Shown piece by piece: positions 37,201-48,020 of a stretch of DNA of 64,000 nt. Origin of the DNA: Eleginops maclovinus (lineage: Eukaryota > Chordata > Actinopteri > Perciformes > Eleginopidae). The notes under the pieces were generated by a model that ran no database searches, had not been told where the DNA came from, and saw nothing but the letters and a program-made list of their open reading frames with translations. Position 1 is the first letter of the stretch, and every line of letters starts with the position of its first letter. The DNA lies in assembly GCF_036324505.1 (NCBI RefSeq), contig NC_086356.1, positions 10,292,744 through 10,356,743 of the forward strand, read 5' to 3'. Made by a program: the position numbers and the translations under genes.

Positions 37201-37274
37201 AGGGGGATCTGCGGCGCATGTGGTCCGAGCCCTTCCACACCAAGACCAGCAGCTCCCGCTTCCTGGAGGTATGA
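19215..37274 (+). CDS. sppl3: Signal peptide peptidase-like 3 (intramembrane aspartyl protease)
   Basis: Complete gene of 11 coding exons: 19215-19240, 30623-30700, 32022-32110, 32234-32353, 32569-32647, 33487-33599, 34819-34925, 35586-35749, 35976-36154, 36398-36507, 37203-37274. All introns are GT-AG and all phases join, giving 378 residues and a TGA stop. The protein is a polytopic GxGD aspartyl protease. YD with catalytic Asp201 lies in [12 protein letters not shown] with catalytic Asp272 in [10 protein letters not shown], and the PAL motif at 335-337 in AAQPALLYL. Human SPPL3 (about 385 residues) is near-identical outside two loops: the Asn/Gly-rich loop at about 40-65, and the loop before SGRMQ, which is shorter here and explains the length difference. 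Known role: a Golgi type II membrane protein sheddase that cleaves glycosyltransferases such as MGAT5 and so limits N-glycan elaboration. The start codon is the only one giving the conserved MAEQ N-terminus. It stands alone, with no overlapping gene. Confidence 0.97.
23438..24695. mobile_element. Foldback element of about 1.26 kb with long inverted arms
   Basis: Long imperfect inverted repeat in sppl3 intron 1. It begins GGGTCAGATCAGTCTCATAA and ends with the reverse complement. The left arm runs to about 23965 and the right arm from about 24067, with a loop of about 100 bases. Both arms contain two CCAAT boxes (left: 23669 and 23696), a GC-richer patch and an ATG directed toward the loop (left 23788, right near 24273 on the minus strand) opening a very short frame. 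I see no transposase. A target-site duplication is not clear. The long terminal inverted repeats recall Mutator-like or other foldback DNA elements; family not identified. Confidence 0.8.
26736..26951. mobile_element. Short inverted-repeat element (MITE), 216 bp
   Basis: 28-bp terminal inverted repeats (26736-26763 and 26924-26951) with four mismatches, starting CAGCTCCGG and carrying TTAAGAGACCACT. The termini resemble a widespread fish DNA element with ends like CAGCTCTGGAAAAAATTAAG; this copy is internally deleted and non-coding. Lies in sppl3 intron 1. Confidence 0.75.
27035..27415. repeat. Interspersed repeat remnant of a common teleost type
   Basis: Starts with a GATAA run and CTTTGTTAATCCCCGTGGGG, then contains GCCTGATGGCTACAGGCACA about 320 bases later. 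This combination is familiar from a dispersed fish repeat, but I cannot name the family. Diverged, in sppl3 intron 1. Confidence 0.5.
29928..29977. repeat. CT-rich low-complexity tract
   Basis: Two CT runs separated by CCCTCTCTTT, in sppl3 intron 1 about 650 bases before exon 2. Read on the minus strand it gives a spurious Arg-Glu-rich frame. Confidence 0.9.
30623..30700 (+). CDS. sppl3: sppl3 coding exon 2
   Basis: Residues 9-34, including the first membrane segment ([16 protein letters not shown]). Acceptor CTTTAG, donor GTGAGT. Confidence 0.96.
32022..32110 (+). CDS. sppl3: sppl3 coding exon 3
   Basis: Residues 35-64: the variable hydrophilic Asn/Gly-rich loop after the first membrane segment, the region most different from mammalian SPPL3. 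Confidence 0.93.
32234..32353 (+). CDS. sppl3: sppl3 coding exon 4
   Basis: Residues 65-104, starting [13 protein letters not shown] and covering the second membrane segment ([20 protein letters not shown]). Confidence 0.96.
32569..32647 (+). CDS. sppl3: sppl3 coding exon 5
   Basis: Residues 105-130, membrane segment [17 protein letters not shown] followed by TRPCAPQN. Confidence 0.96.
33487..33599 (+). CDS. sppl3: sppl3 coding exon 6
   Basis: Residues 131-168, containing the conserved [17 protein letters not shown] segment and the next membrane helix ending in TGHWLLMD. Confidence 0.96.
34819..34925 (+). CDS. sppl3: sppl3 coding exon 7 (YD active-site motif)
   Basis: Residues 169-204. Carries the first catalytic aspartate, Asp201, in LLIYDVFW. 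Confidence 0.97.
35586..35749 (+). CDS. sppl3: sppl3 coding exon 8
   Basis: Residues 205-258, with [19 protein letters not shown] and the loop [18 protein letters not shown] preceding the second active-site helix. Confidence 0.97.
35976..36154 (+). CDS. sppl3: sppl3 coding exon 9 (GxGD active-site motif)
   Basis: Residues 259-318. Carries GIGD with the second catalytic aspartate, Asp272, and the short loop [12 protein letters not shown], which lacks about seven residues relative to the mammalian loop. Confidence 0.97.
36398..36507 (+). CDS. sppl3: sppl3 coding exon 10 (PAL motif)
   Basis: Residues 319-355, with the PAL motif at 335-337 and the last membrane helix ([17 protein letters not shown]). 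Confidence 0.97.
37203..37274 (+). CDS. sppl3: sppl3 coding exon 11 and stop
   Basis: Residues 356-378, the cytosolic tail [14 protein letters not shown]...SRFLEV, then TGA at 37272-37274. The C-terminus ends as in mammalian SPPL3. Confidence 0.97.
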   Translation, partial: GDLRRMWSEPFHTKTSSSRFLEV

Positions 37275-38460
37275 TGCACCCTGGGAATACCGACCAGTGC
37301 GGGGAGGACTGCGGATCCTTTACCTTTTTATTAGAGGGAAGGAGAGAGGGCGCACTCACAGTGAGGCCATGTTGTCATCACTTGTTCATGCTTTCTGCCA
37401 ATCTTCTGTGAAAACCCTCAGAAGGACAGCAGTGTGTGGATCACAACGCCCCAACACGACTCATCTTTGGTCCCTACATCCTCCCCTGTTTCATCTCCGC
37501 TTCCTCTTTTCTGTTTATTTCCTGTTCATTATAGCACATCCTGCCTGCACTGTGTTTGTTCTGCCCCCTTCCCTCTCTTCATTCCTTTTTTCTCTTCTCT
37601 ATAGTTAGTCTCATTTTGCCACTTCCCTCCAAAGGCCTCGTTCCATTCGTCAGGCCTCTTGTCTCTCTCTGCGTTTTCCTACCTTTCTCTCTGCGTCTCT
37701 AATTTTCTCTGCATCTCTGTTTGACACCGACTCAGATGAACTCGAGGGCCAGGCCTCCCCCTTTTTGTGGACTTAGGGTTGTGAGACATGGCTGGGGTTT
37801 ATATCTATTTTTTTAGCATTGTCGTGGTCATTATTATTATTAATATTATTATTATGGAACGATTTAAACAAACGGAGAAGAGGCGGAGTGTTGCAGTGGC
37901 ACAGGACGTTGCTCGGGAGCAGCAACACAGTGAAGGAGAAGAGTCTTCCCCCTCCATCCGTCACCCCCCCCTTCCCGCCCCCTGCTTTTCTCATCTGTCC
38001 CATCATCCCACCACACCACAATGGCTTCTTCCCAGCGCTCCCTGACACTCCTGCGAGCCCCGCCCTCCTCCTCTCTGTCCATCTGCTGTCCCCATTCCCC
38101 GCCCTCACAGATAACTATGTATTTTATTTAGAAAAGTTTTATTCTTGGCATATACAGAAATGATGCATTATAAATTGTTAAGCTGCCCCCAGCGTTTGAG
38201 GGGCTGCTTCTATTTGTATATATGTGTATTTGCGGTATTTTGAGTTTGTATTTGTGTTCGGGAGCATGTTGAACAGTGTGGGAAACTGACATCAGCCAAC
38301 AGCCGAATATTGGTGAATTCTGTCGGCCAGTTGTCAAGTTGACTGGTGAGCATCCATCATTTAGAGGTTGTTTTCTAAAGTTCGTTGGCTTGTGTTATAG
38401 AAACATAGCTGATGGATCTTTGGTTAGAAAAAAATGGCTGGTTGATGACAAACTTAGTTT

Positions 38461-38673
<213 letters not shown>

Positions 38674-40235
38674 AGTGAATGATTGTTTTACTTGCTTTTA
38701 ATTTGATTCATGAAATGTTAAAAAAAACAATGACAATAGTCAGGTTTCCATTGAGCTGGGCGTGTTGGAGCAAACGTTGTCATGAACACATGACAAATGG
38801 AAACGGTTTGTGTCTAATGTACAAATTTACAAAAACTCCACAGGGGTCCATTTTCTTTTTAACTGTCCTTCTGCGGACAGATGGAAATGTAAGCAGTGTT
38901 TGGTTTTTTTTCAAATAAATGAATGTTGAATTAATTTTAAGGTATGCTATGTTACTTTTTATCATGGAACAACACCGTACATCATGCTGGGTTTTCTACC
39001 GAATTTCTTTTGTGCACAACCTAAATCTACACGTATTTAAGGCCACGTTAACACTAAAAGCATCTTATTTAAGACAAGTATAATGTCCGAGCATGATGAT
39101 ATGAGATCACTTTTTATACGTTTTGACAAGTGGAACAGCACAACAGCACATTTTACCTGAACTTCACCTCAGTTGATGAACACCTGACTATTGTGAAAGT
39201 TTGGACTCAAAGCCTGAAGATGAGGGTTAAGTGTGTGTGAGTGTGTGTCATCATCACATTATAAAGTCTGTATGGATTTAGGGAGGGGAGAAAATCAGTC
39301 ATGCCCCTCAGAAATCCAAAATGGATAAAAGAAAATAACTCATAGGATGTTTTTCTGTCACTCTTTGGTCCCTGACAGTCTTACAATCTTTTTTATTGTC
39401 CTTCCACTTTTTTGTGGTGCTTGTCAGTTAATATCTAATGTATACTGGAAAAAGTGTGAGTGATCACACGGCAGGAAGTCGAAGAGACCTACGGACGACG
39501 CAGTTTGCTGGCTTTTTGTTTTCTTTTTTTACTTTTTTATGCTATCTGGCCGTGCATGTTATGTGTACAGTGTATAATTTTTCAGACTGCATCGACTGGG
39601 CTACAGCAGTTTTGAGTCTCTGCTGGCCCACACCAAGGCACTGGACCTATGAGCTGAGCTGGCCTACAAACAGCCGCGTCAGTGGGTGGGACAAAAGCTG
39701 CAGGTCAGAAAGACTGCCAGGGTCAGCGCTGACTGGTTCTCTGAAGCTGAATATGAATATGACCTGAACGCTGTCAGGTTGGGATGTCTAAACATGGACA
39801 TCATGGAACCACAAGCCCCCTTCTCCCCTTCATGGACATGGCAAGGAAATATATAGATTTATATACATATATATACATATATATGTGTGTATATGTACAT
39901 ACATAAATAACTGATGACGATCATGGTGACAACAAAAATGTTTTTTTTATATAGAAATTGGATTTCTTTTTACCCCCCCTTGTTTGTATTTGTTTTTCTT
40001 TAGTGCTTTAGTTTTATGTTTTATTTCCACCTCTCCTCCCCTCTGGCAGAGTACTCAAGCTCTGTTGGTGCGTTGATATTACAGCTGAATGGATTCTGTA
40101 TAGAAAAATGGTGAATAAATAAATTAAGAACTGTGTAGTGAAACATGAATCCTGAAGCGCTTCATCTAAAACACTTTGTCTCCTTTTAACCCGCTCCCTC
40201 TGACCCTTTTTCCCCTTGTTCAGGATTCTGCTGTA

Positions 40236-40241
40236 AATAAA
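40236..40241 (+). terminator. sppl3: Candidate distal polyadenylation signal of sppl3
   Basis: AATAAA in the context CTGTAAATAAACATG, with GT-rich sequence about 20-30 bases further on (CACCGTGTCC). Last canonical signal before the AT-rich repeat begins at about 40480. Confidence 0.5.
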
Positions 40242-40265
40242 CATGACTCTAACTGTAACACCACC

Positions 40266-40479
40266 GTGTCCTTTTCTTTGGGTCATCTCGCTTGGGTTTT
40301 CCCCACTACATTTATTTTACTGCTTTAGTAACTTTTCAAATCCAATGTCTACAAAAGATGTGATAAGGTTATAACATACAACTCATTGCTGATACGGACT
40401 AAACCAGTGGTTCTAAAAAAAATCTACATAACAAATACTGTATGTTTGTAGTATTTCACCCAAACTAAGGGGAAATGAG
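40266..40479. other. Intergenic spacer, nothing recognised
   Basis: Short AT-rich spacer between the sppl3 3' end and the tandem-repeat zone. Confidence 0.5.
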
Positions 40480-40880
40480 CAAAGACAGAGTATAATATGT
40501 TGAAAAATAAAGTTATAGTTTAGTATGTGGAAAAAAGGTATTGAAGTCACAAAATAAATAAAAAGTAATTGTAAAAAAGTCAGAGTTTGTCGATAAAAGG
40601 TTATAGTATAGTCATTTGAAATATGTCATGAAAAATGTCATAGTATTTAGAAAATGTGAAAAAGATATAGAAAATTATGTTTTCAATATATCATGAAAAA
40701 GTCACTGTGTAGTGTTTTGAAGATATCAAGTAAAAAGTCTTATTCTTTTATTATATTAAAAGAAGTAATAGTCATAAAAAAGTCAAAGTATGTTTAAAAT
40801 TTCAAGAAAAATATAATGGTATATTTATAGAAAATATATGGAAGAAGTGATATAATAGTATGTTGAAAGTTATAGACACC
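40480..40880. repeat. Decayed AT-rich tandem repeat
   Basis: Degenerate iterations of a motif like ATGAAAAAGTCATAGTATGT recur roughly every 30-60 bases (for example near 40625, 40690, 40780, 40855). The period is irregular. Similar GAAAAAGTCATAGTATG arrays are common in fish genomes. Confidence 0.6.
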
Positions 40881-41120
40881 AGCCAGTGTTTGGCTTTGTG
40901 ACTCACTGTTGTAGGTGGGCTTTTAGTTAATCTTTAAATCCATTATTACATGAAAAAGTGTATTGAGCGTTAAGATAAGGATTATCACATTTCAATTGAA
41001 AGGCCAGGGCCAACATTGTGTTCTAGTGACATTTGAGTTCTAGGAGGCGTCCTCCTGCCTTATTCAAATGTCTCTCTTTGAATCGGATGTTTGAATAAAT
41101 CCGTGCTGATTCAATGTTGT

Positions 41121-41134
41121 CCAGCAGATGGCGA
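41121..41134 (+). promoter_or_regulatory. CTCF-like core motif
   Basis: CCAGCAGATGGCGA closely fits the CTCF core CCASYAGRKGGCRS. Located between sppl3 and the microRNA unit. One motif in 64 kb is not proof of binding. Confidence 0.35.
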
Positions 41135-41725
41135 CACAGCACAAATATCTGAAAACACAGTCAGAGAAATCAGAATGACGAATGTCCTGATACAGTTTAT
41201 GTTCTCAAACACACGATACTCAAATGTTTGTTTTTAAATATTTATATTTGAATATGTCAACCAATATTAAGCCTATAAACTCATCATCAAGAATAGCCAT
41301 ATTTGAGCAGCATTGTCTCTAGCAACATGCAGACACACCTCAACATTGTACAGTTCATGCTTCCTCATCGAGACTGAGAATTGAGAAACCGCAAATAATT
41401 AAAAACAATGGAAGAAAAATAAATCCCTCTTAAATCATGCATCTAATTTAAATGAAAGCCATGCTCTCATCAATGAAAGGTAATTGGTTCCTGCAGGGCA
41501 GCGGCCGGGGAGAGATCTCGTGAGCCTTCAAGGGAAAATGGCTGCCTCAATGACACACCAAAGGCGCTGAGTCAAGAGTTTACAGAAAGGCTGCTGCAGA
41601 ATTAATGAATCCACATCCAGAAATGCTGAGATCTTCTGTCTGGGTTCGTATGTGGCGGATGTAAAACTTTTGGTCTGTTTGATTCATCAACAGGTCTGTA
41701 GACTATCAGATGACACGTAAAAGCT

Positions 41726-42261
41726 CAGTGGTGGAAAGTTACATTTACTTGCAAGTACTGTACTTAAGTACTATTTTCCATTTAATGATACTTTATACTT
41801 CTACTCTTACATTTTGGAACCCTTATTGTACTTTTCACTCCACTACATTTATTTAAAATGAATAGTTACCAGTAGTGCTTAAATATATAACTCATACATT
41901 TTGATATGCTAATGTTACTACCAGCCTATGTATATATATATATATATATGTATATATTTTAAAAAGTAATCTAAAATGGTCTTAATATTTTGAACTGCAT
42001 CATTTAAAGGATCTTAAATGTATTTAAAAGCAATTACAAGAAGGAATCATTTAATATTCTATAATAATATATTACTTTCAAAACAGCCATGGTGCCAAAT
42101 GGGTACTTTTACCTTTGATACTGTAAGTACCTTTAGATAGCAATATTTATACTATTAGTATAGTATTTTGTATTCAGGACTTCAACTGTAATGAATTATT
42201 TTCAGACCAAAGTATTTCCACTTTTATTTAAGCAAAGGATCTTATTACCTTTCCACCATTG
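41726..42261. mobile_element. Non-autonomous hAT-like element, 536 bp
   Basis: Begins CAGTGGTGGAAAGT and ends with the near reverse complement CTTTCCACCATTG. It is flanked by an 8-bp target duplication with one mismatch (TAAAAGCT at 41718-41725, TAAAGGCT at 42262-42269), as expected for hAT elements. The interior carries the known pattern of this abundant fish element, with repeated GTACTTTTAC and CTCCACTACATTTATTT blocks, and holds no transposase. A TA run lies inside at about 41930-41950. Confidence 0.88.
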
Positions 42262-42269
42262 TAAAGGCT

Positions 42270-45200
42270 CACGTATTAGCGGGGTCCAGAATGAGGAAGA
42301 GCATCAATGATGGCACTTTGCTGCTGTTCTTTGTCACTGACAGACATTCAGACAGACAGACAGACAGCCTCTGACTGACAGGCTGCTGCACCGGATGGAT
42401 GGATGGTTGGGGGATGAGGAGCAGAGCTCTGGGTGGGTGGTTGGTGGGGGGTTGGGGAAGGTCGGTGAGGTCAAGGCAGGCAGGATCCACCCCTCTTCAC
42501 CTATTGGCCAGATGGGACATGAGTCCTGTGCAGCTTTGAAGCCCTGAAGTGGACAGAATTCCACCATGGCCATGGGGATTGTAACATGTCATTTGTAGGA
42601 AATTTGGCGAGATGGTCCTAAAAATGAAGAGGTTGGCCCACGCTCGGAATGCAGGGTTTTGTATCCAGAGGCGCAATAAGTCCATTTGATCCTGAAATTA
42701 CAAACAGTAATAGAGCAGCTAGAAATTAACCGAGTACTGCAGGAATCAGAGGGAGAGGTTTACATTTAGAGCGATAGAAACACCTTATTTTTCTTTTGAT
42801 TGGCATGTTGATTGCAAGAATACAAAGAACTGTTTTCTAAAAAAACTTAATTGAAACGGTTCATAAAATAAACATCAATGGATCATTAATTGTAGTACAT
42901 CAAATGTTTTCTTCAATTAAACCCTAAAAAACATTTGAGAGGATATCCCAAAGTTGCTAAATGCACCAGAAGTGTTTGTGTGATGGCAGAAACATGGCTT
43001 AAATTTGGGGAAATTGTGTATTGTTAAAAGATGTAGAAACTTTCATTTGATTAAGTGGTATAGCCATAAAAAACAGCAGGATACAGAATATATCTGATTC
43101 TGTTTGGAAGAAATTAATAGGAGGATTTCTCCCAGATTAAAGCTACACAAAGGAAAAATAGGTGTATGATTCAGGGGTTTGACTGCACTTAAAGGACCTA
43201 TTAGCTGCACAACACATTAAACACATATGTGGGTTTTTTTTACTCTCTTTTTATCACAGCGGCAGACATCTATCCCAGGACTAACTGGTGAATATATTAC
43301 CAGGAAAAGCTCCCAATAAATTTCAGAGGCAGTAGCACATGAAGTCAGCCAGTGCAGGTAATTTAAAAAGTGCTGGTATTTATTGGCGGTGGCCCCTGCT
43401 CATGTTAATGGCAGAGAGGTTCCTTCCCCTTCTTCTTCTTCTCCTCTCGTCCAACCAGGCATTCCTGGCTTGTTTAAATAAGGCCTGCCTGCCTGGGCGC
43501 GGGTGGATTCCCCTCTGGCCCTTTGCCCTTTGACCTAAAGTGCATTCCGTATGTAAAGTGAGGAATTCCTCTGAAGTTCAGTTAATGGGGTTGAGTTTTT
43601 TTTCTCGTTTGGACTCTGCTCATGCACTTACCCTGTGGAAAAAGGGGAAAAACAAGCTTGATGTACACCACATGAGGTTTGTTGTTTATCGGCAGCGGTT
43701 AAGAATCGATGTCTCCCACCAGTGGACTTGGAGCTTCAATAAAACTTGAGTGATAATCCTCTGGGATCATGACTAATTGATTTAAGGAGGATATTATGGA
43801 GGGGAAGTGTGTAGGTTTGAGGAAGTGGAGTTTGTCTGGTTGCTGATCCTACAAGTTGGGGAGGGGTGGGTGGATATAGTGGCTCTAATATTAATGACAT
43901 TATCACTGTTGCATATTAAGTTAAAGGGATTATTGGGATGTTTGCCATTGTCTGAGTAGAGGGACTAGAGGGTGTCGTAAACTATACAGATTGTAAAGCT
44001 CCTTGAGGAAAACATTGAATTGGTGCACTTCAATATAATTGACACATTAACAAGTAAGAACACACAAGTTTCTATGTGCAGAGGGTTTATTTTGTTTTTT
44101 AGTAAAGTAAAAATTAAACAAATACTTTTTCAACCTCGGGATAAACTTACCTGTGGAAATATATACATTTTCTGAAACTTGGATTTGAAATGACTTAACT
44201 TACTTTCGTACTTGTTATTTTGTATAACGTTTAATATAAAAAACACAAGATTGAAAACAGTTTTCGTAACATAAAAGAAACATTTTATCAATTAGGTTTT
44301 GGTGAAATGAACTTCTTCAGTGTTTGGGATCCAACACTTCTCTTTTAAATGTGTAAGAATATTAATAATAACAAAAACTATAAATTCAACCAACTTTTGT
44401 TTGGCTTAAAATGTTTTTTCTTGTCTTTTGACCTCTATGAAACCAAAAACAAAAGCATTGATGTGGTAACTCTTCCCATAATGTGATCCTTTTAATTGTT
44501 TTACGTTATTTAAACTTAGCATGAACATATACAAGTAACAGACCATAAAAATGTGCAGCATGTTATCCTACATAGTGAGGGTTAACTATCCTTAAGTGTC
44601 CTCACAAACAAATATTTAAAACAATTAAATCAATTTCACAAAACCAAAAGGACTTTTTTGAGATGTTTAAGTGCTGCAGTAATCACAGAAACCCAAAATG
44701 TGTTTAAATCCTAAAGTCATGAAGTATCAAGCTGATAATCAGTGCTTTTTGAGCTTTTGGGTCTCAGGTTTTAAGAAAAATGAGGAAATAAATATGTTTA
44801 ATGACTTAATATTTTACACATCCTGCTATGAACTTCTATACCTTTAGACAAACCGTTGTTTCTCAAGGACTGACCCACATAAGGAGAGAACAATTGAGCT
44901 CCTGAGTGACGGAGTGTATCTGAAGGTAGATCATGGGTGGAGGTTCATATATGCGTTGTGCTTTAGGAGCCCTGTGTACTGTTGGAGACGCTGTAAAAGG
45001 CTGTGCCACCCACACAGCTGGAATGTCATGCATGCAGTCCATAGAGTCTGTTTCAAGAGGGAGGCAGAGGGGGAGGAGGGGGGAGGGAGGCACTCTTTGC
45101 AATAGGCAGGGTGCATGGGGGCTCTGAGCTTGAGGTGGGGTCTACTACTACTACTTCATGAAAAAGATGAAGCAAAAAAACTCACTTCCCAATCCCCCCC

Positions 45201-46053
45201 AACCCCCACCAAAAAAAATCCGTCTCCATTAACCTTTTTTTTCTTGTGGTGGGAAATTATCAATGACGATCTATCACGGTTGTTTGGAGGAAGGAGGGGA
45301 AATGTGAACAGAGACGTGAGATGGAGGGATGGGGGTTGGGAGAGGTTAAAGGGCAGAGGAAGAAAGGAGGTACATTTTTGGAGGATGGGAGGTTGGAAAA
45401 AAACAGAGGGAACAATAACTCCCATGTTTAAAAGGCTTTTCTCAGCCCCGACACCTCACACAGGCAGCAGTTTAAAGTCAGGCAGTTCAGCAGGGAGTGG
45501 TGCTTTGTGGCTCTTTCCCCTCAGGCTCATTTTCACTAGAAACATTCTCTAAAACATGACATTTTTTGGTCTCTTTTCTCTGTTTCTCACCTGCTTCCAA
45601 CAAGGTACATTTCCCAATACTCCAAGGTTTCTCCCTTTAAAACCCTTTAGATTTCCCTGTATAGATTAACCCTGATTGAACGTGTCTGAGCGAATGCATT
45701 TCTAAAAAATGTATAAAAAGCAACCAACTAGGAAAACTCTCACAAGAATATAAAATCAAACATAACCATATCATTTCTCCACATGTGGTTACAATTATTT
45801 GAAATACATCTGATGAAATGAACTGATACCATAGGTTCATTATGTTTAAAGAATATATAAGGTATGCTAAGAAATACCTTTATTTTTCAGCTATTAATGC
45901 TTAGATTGTAGGCCTGTTTTCACTAGAAATTGCATTTTAAACACATTTTCTCCTACTTGAAATTACTATATTATTTAATCGTTTGATTTTCAAATCTAAC
46001 GTCATATAAATAAGCTAAATATGGCATTTAAATAAGGAAATTGATTTTAAATG
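42270..46053. other. Intergenic stretch, no gene recognised
   Basis: No exon or RNA gene was recognised. A block at about 43320-43560 is GC-richer and less degenerate than its flanks and could be conserved non-coding sequence. A purine-rich stretch lies at 45060-45110 and 45280-45400. The open frame at 45115-45552 follows this biased composition and resembles no protein family. Confidence 0.5.
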
Positions 46054-46171
46054 AAGATATGAAATTGATTTAATAGGTTCCTGTGAGTTAAAAAACAATT
46101 GAAAAGGATTAATAAGTCATTTTCAATTGTTTTTTAACTCACAGGGACCTATTAAATCAATTTCATATCTT
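46054..46171. repeat. Near-perfect palindrome, 51-52 bp arms, 14-base loop
   Basis: Left arm 46055-46105 and right arm 46120-46170 are inverted complements with a single mismatch (T at 46079 against C expected from the right arm's GGGACC). One further base pair extends the stem outward. The loop is GGATTAATAAGTCA. The arms are AT-rich and non-coding. Possibly a very young short foldback element or a cruciform-forming sequence. Confidence 0.95.
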
Positions 46172-47849
46172 TGTTTTGTTATTTATTGCCATTGTGATTT
46201 TCGTTATTTAAAGCATGAAAATGAATGAAAAATAATTCATTTCAATTGAACATTAAGGTTTTATTTTATGTTTGAATAGATATAAACCTCTGGATACAAA
46301 TCATTTTAAGAAATATGGGAATTAAATAAAGAGCTTATGACCTTTTTATCCCTTAAAAGTTGTTCCTATTTACAAGTTTAAACACATTCCACATTGTTAA
46401 AAAATGTAAAACATCTCTTAACAGATTGATCCGAGTAGAAAAAGCGACGTGTATAAATCATCTTTTAGAGAGATATTCTGTATGAAAGCCACAAAAATAT
46501 ATGAGCATTTCCACAAATTAATTTCTCATGGGATAGATGTGTTGCCTGGGTTTCCTCTTGTATTGTGAATGATTTGAACAAATAAGTGTTGGTGAAAGGG
46601 AAGAGCAATGAAAATAATGAAAGTCCTGTAATTAAAGAGAACACTTTTAAATTACTTCTTTGAAATGTTATGAGGAAATGTTAATTTATGTTCTGAAAGA
46701 TACAGATTCATTTGCATTTTCTATCAAAGCAGAGTTTTTATCTGTAAGCAAATACTTAATCATTTCATTTATTCAATTATTTTTTGATTTGTTTCTAGTT
46801 AAGAAATTACTTTCATATAACGTGCAAATTAGCCACAGCTAACTAGATATTTTCACATCCTGTGGATTCAGTCATTTCCACAGTTTGAACACCTCAACCT
46901 GCTATAACTGTTTAAGAAGATACATAATAATCATGTTTAAATGTTCCTGTATTTGCAGATTGATTCAATAACCTATATATTCATACACTATTTTTATTAC
47001 TTTATGAATTAGCAACTGTGTGGGATATAAATACAGTCTCAGCTGCATTTAAAAGAAGATATCATTTGACCTAAAATTAAATATCAGGTGTAAACTTGAT
47101 TTCAGTGTCAAACACTTCGATGGGACACTTTGAGTCCAGTTTGAAACGAGTTTGAGGCATCACTGCTCCAAACCTCACCGGATCCATCACGCCCCGCCTT
47201 ACATCAAACATTTTTTTTGCCGACTGGCTGCACAATCAGATCCCTTCTGAGTGGGCTGGGGTCGGGTGGGTGTGAGGGGAGTAAAAAGTGGGCCCTCTTC
47301 CACTGGATAATGCCATTATTTCAGCTCCTCTGGCCAGGAATGCCAAATTTCACAGCCCACTACTCCTCTCTGTGCGTCAATCAAAGGCGCCCACTGGGTC
47401 CGCCTCCAGCCCCGTGTGATCCGATCCGACCATTGATCCCCCCAACCACATCATACGTGCTCTTTCTGCGTGCTCTGGGTGCAACTTTTACCACTATTCC
47501 GTTATTCTATTAATCTTTATTTAAATGCGCAATAAGAGAAATATGGAATTAAGCGTCAAATCTCTTTCTAAATGTCTAAATTCATATTGTATTTAAAGGA
47601 TCAATATTTCAGGCCTGATCCGCGCTGCCTGTGTGAGCAGATAAGCTGGGTTTAGTCCATATTTGAACTAATGAACAGCATTACTCTCCCTCCGGAGGCC
47701 AATTAAAGGCTAATTATAATCCCCTTTGTACCCGCACAAAAGCGTTTTGCGCCAAAAAGTAAATAAAATAATTAGTGATCCAGATACAGTTGGGGGGGAG
47801 CGACGATGAGAAATTTGTGAATGGGACACAGTTAATCAGGTATTCGTTG
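46172..47849. other. Intergenic stretch upstream of the microRNA unit
   Basis: No exon recognised. From about 47150 onward base composition becomes GC-richer and less repetitive. A block at 47680-47760 contains homeodomain-like TAATTA sites (CCAATTAAAGGCTAATTATA) and may be upstream regulatory sequence. Confidence 0.45.
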
Positions 47850-48020
47850 TACGGTGTGACGTTTCCTCAACGCTCAGCCAATCGTGTGCGCGCTGGAAAT
47901 GTTGAACACGCCGAAAGCAAACCAATGGCACACCTTATAGCAAAGACTAGCGCAAGAAGAGGCCAATCAGTGACAGGCATGCAAACGACGAATTTGCTCA
48001 GGCAGGCTCTGAATGTCAAG
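47850..48020 (+). promoter_or_regulatory. Predicted promoter of the miR-130c/301c primary transcript
   Basis: Three plus-oriented CCAAT boxes at 47878-47882, 47922-47926 and 47963-47967, spaced 44 and 41 bases. A CRE-like TGACGTTT lies just before them at about 47857. They are followed by CpG-rich sequence from 47880 to about 48770. Regular NF-Y-type spacing plus CpG enrichment suggests a start site shortly after 48020. The first microRNA hairpin lies about 1.6 kb downstream on the same strand. Confidence 0.5.

Noticed and set aside
41308..41330. AGCAGCATTGT start resembling miR-103/107
   Set aside because: The match ends after 11 bases and no opposing arm forms a hairpin.
45115..45552. 145-codon open frame on the plus strand
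   Set aside because: Follows purine-rich biased sequence, has no recognisable domain and no splice or conservation support.
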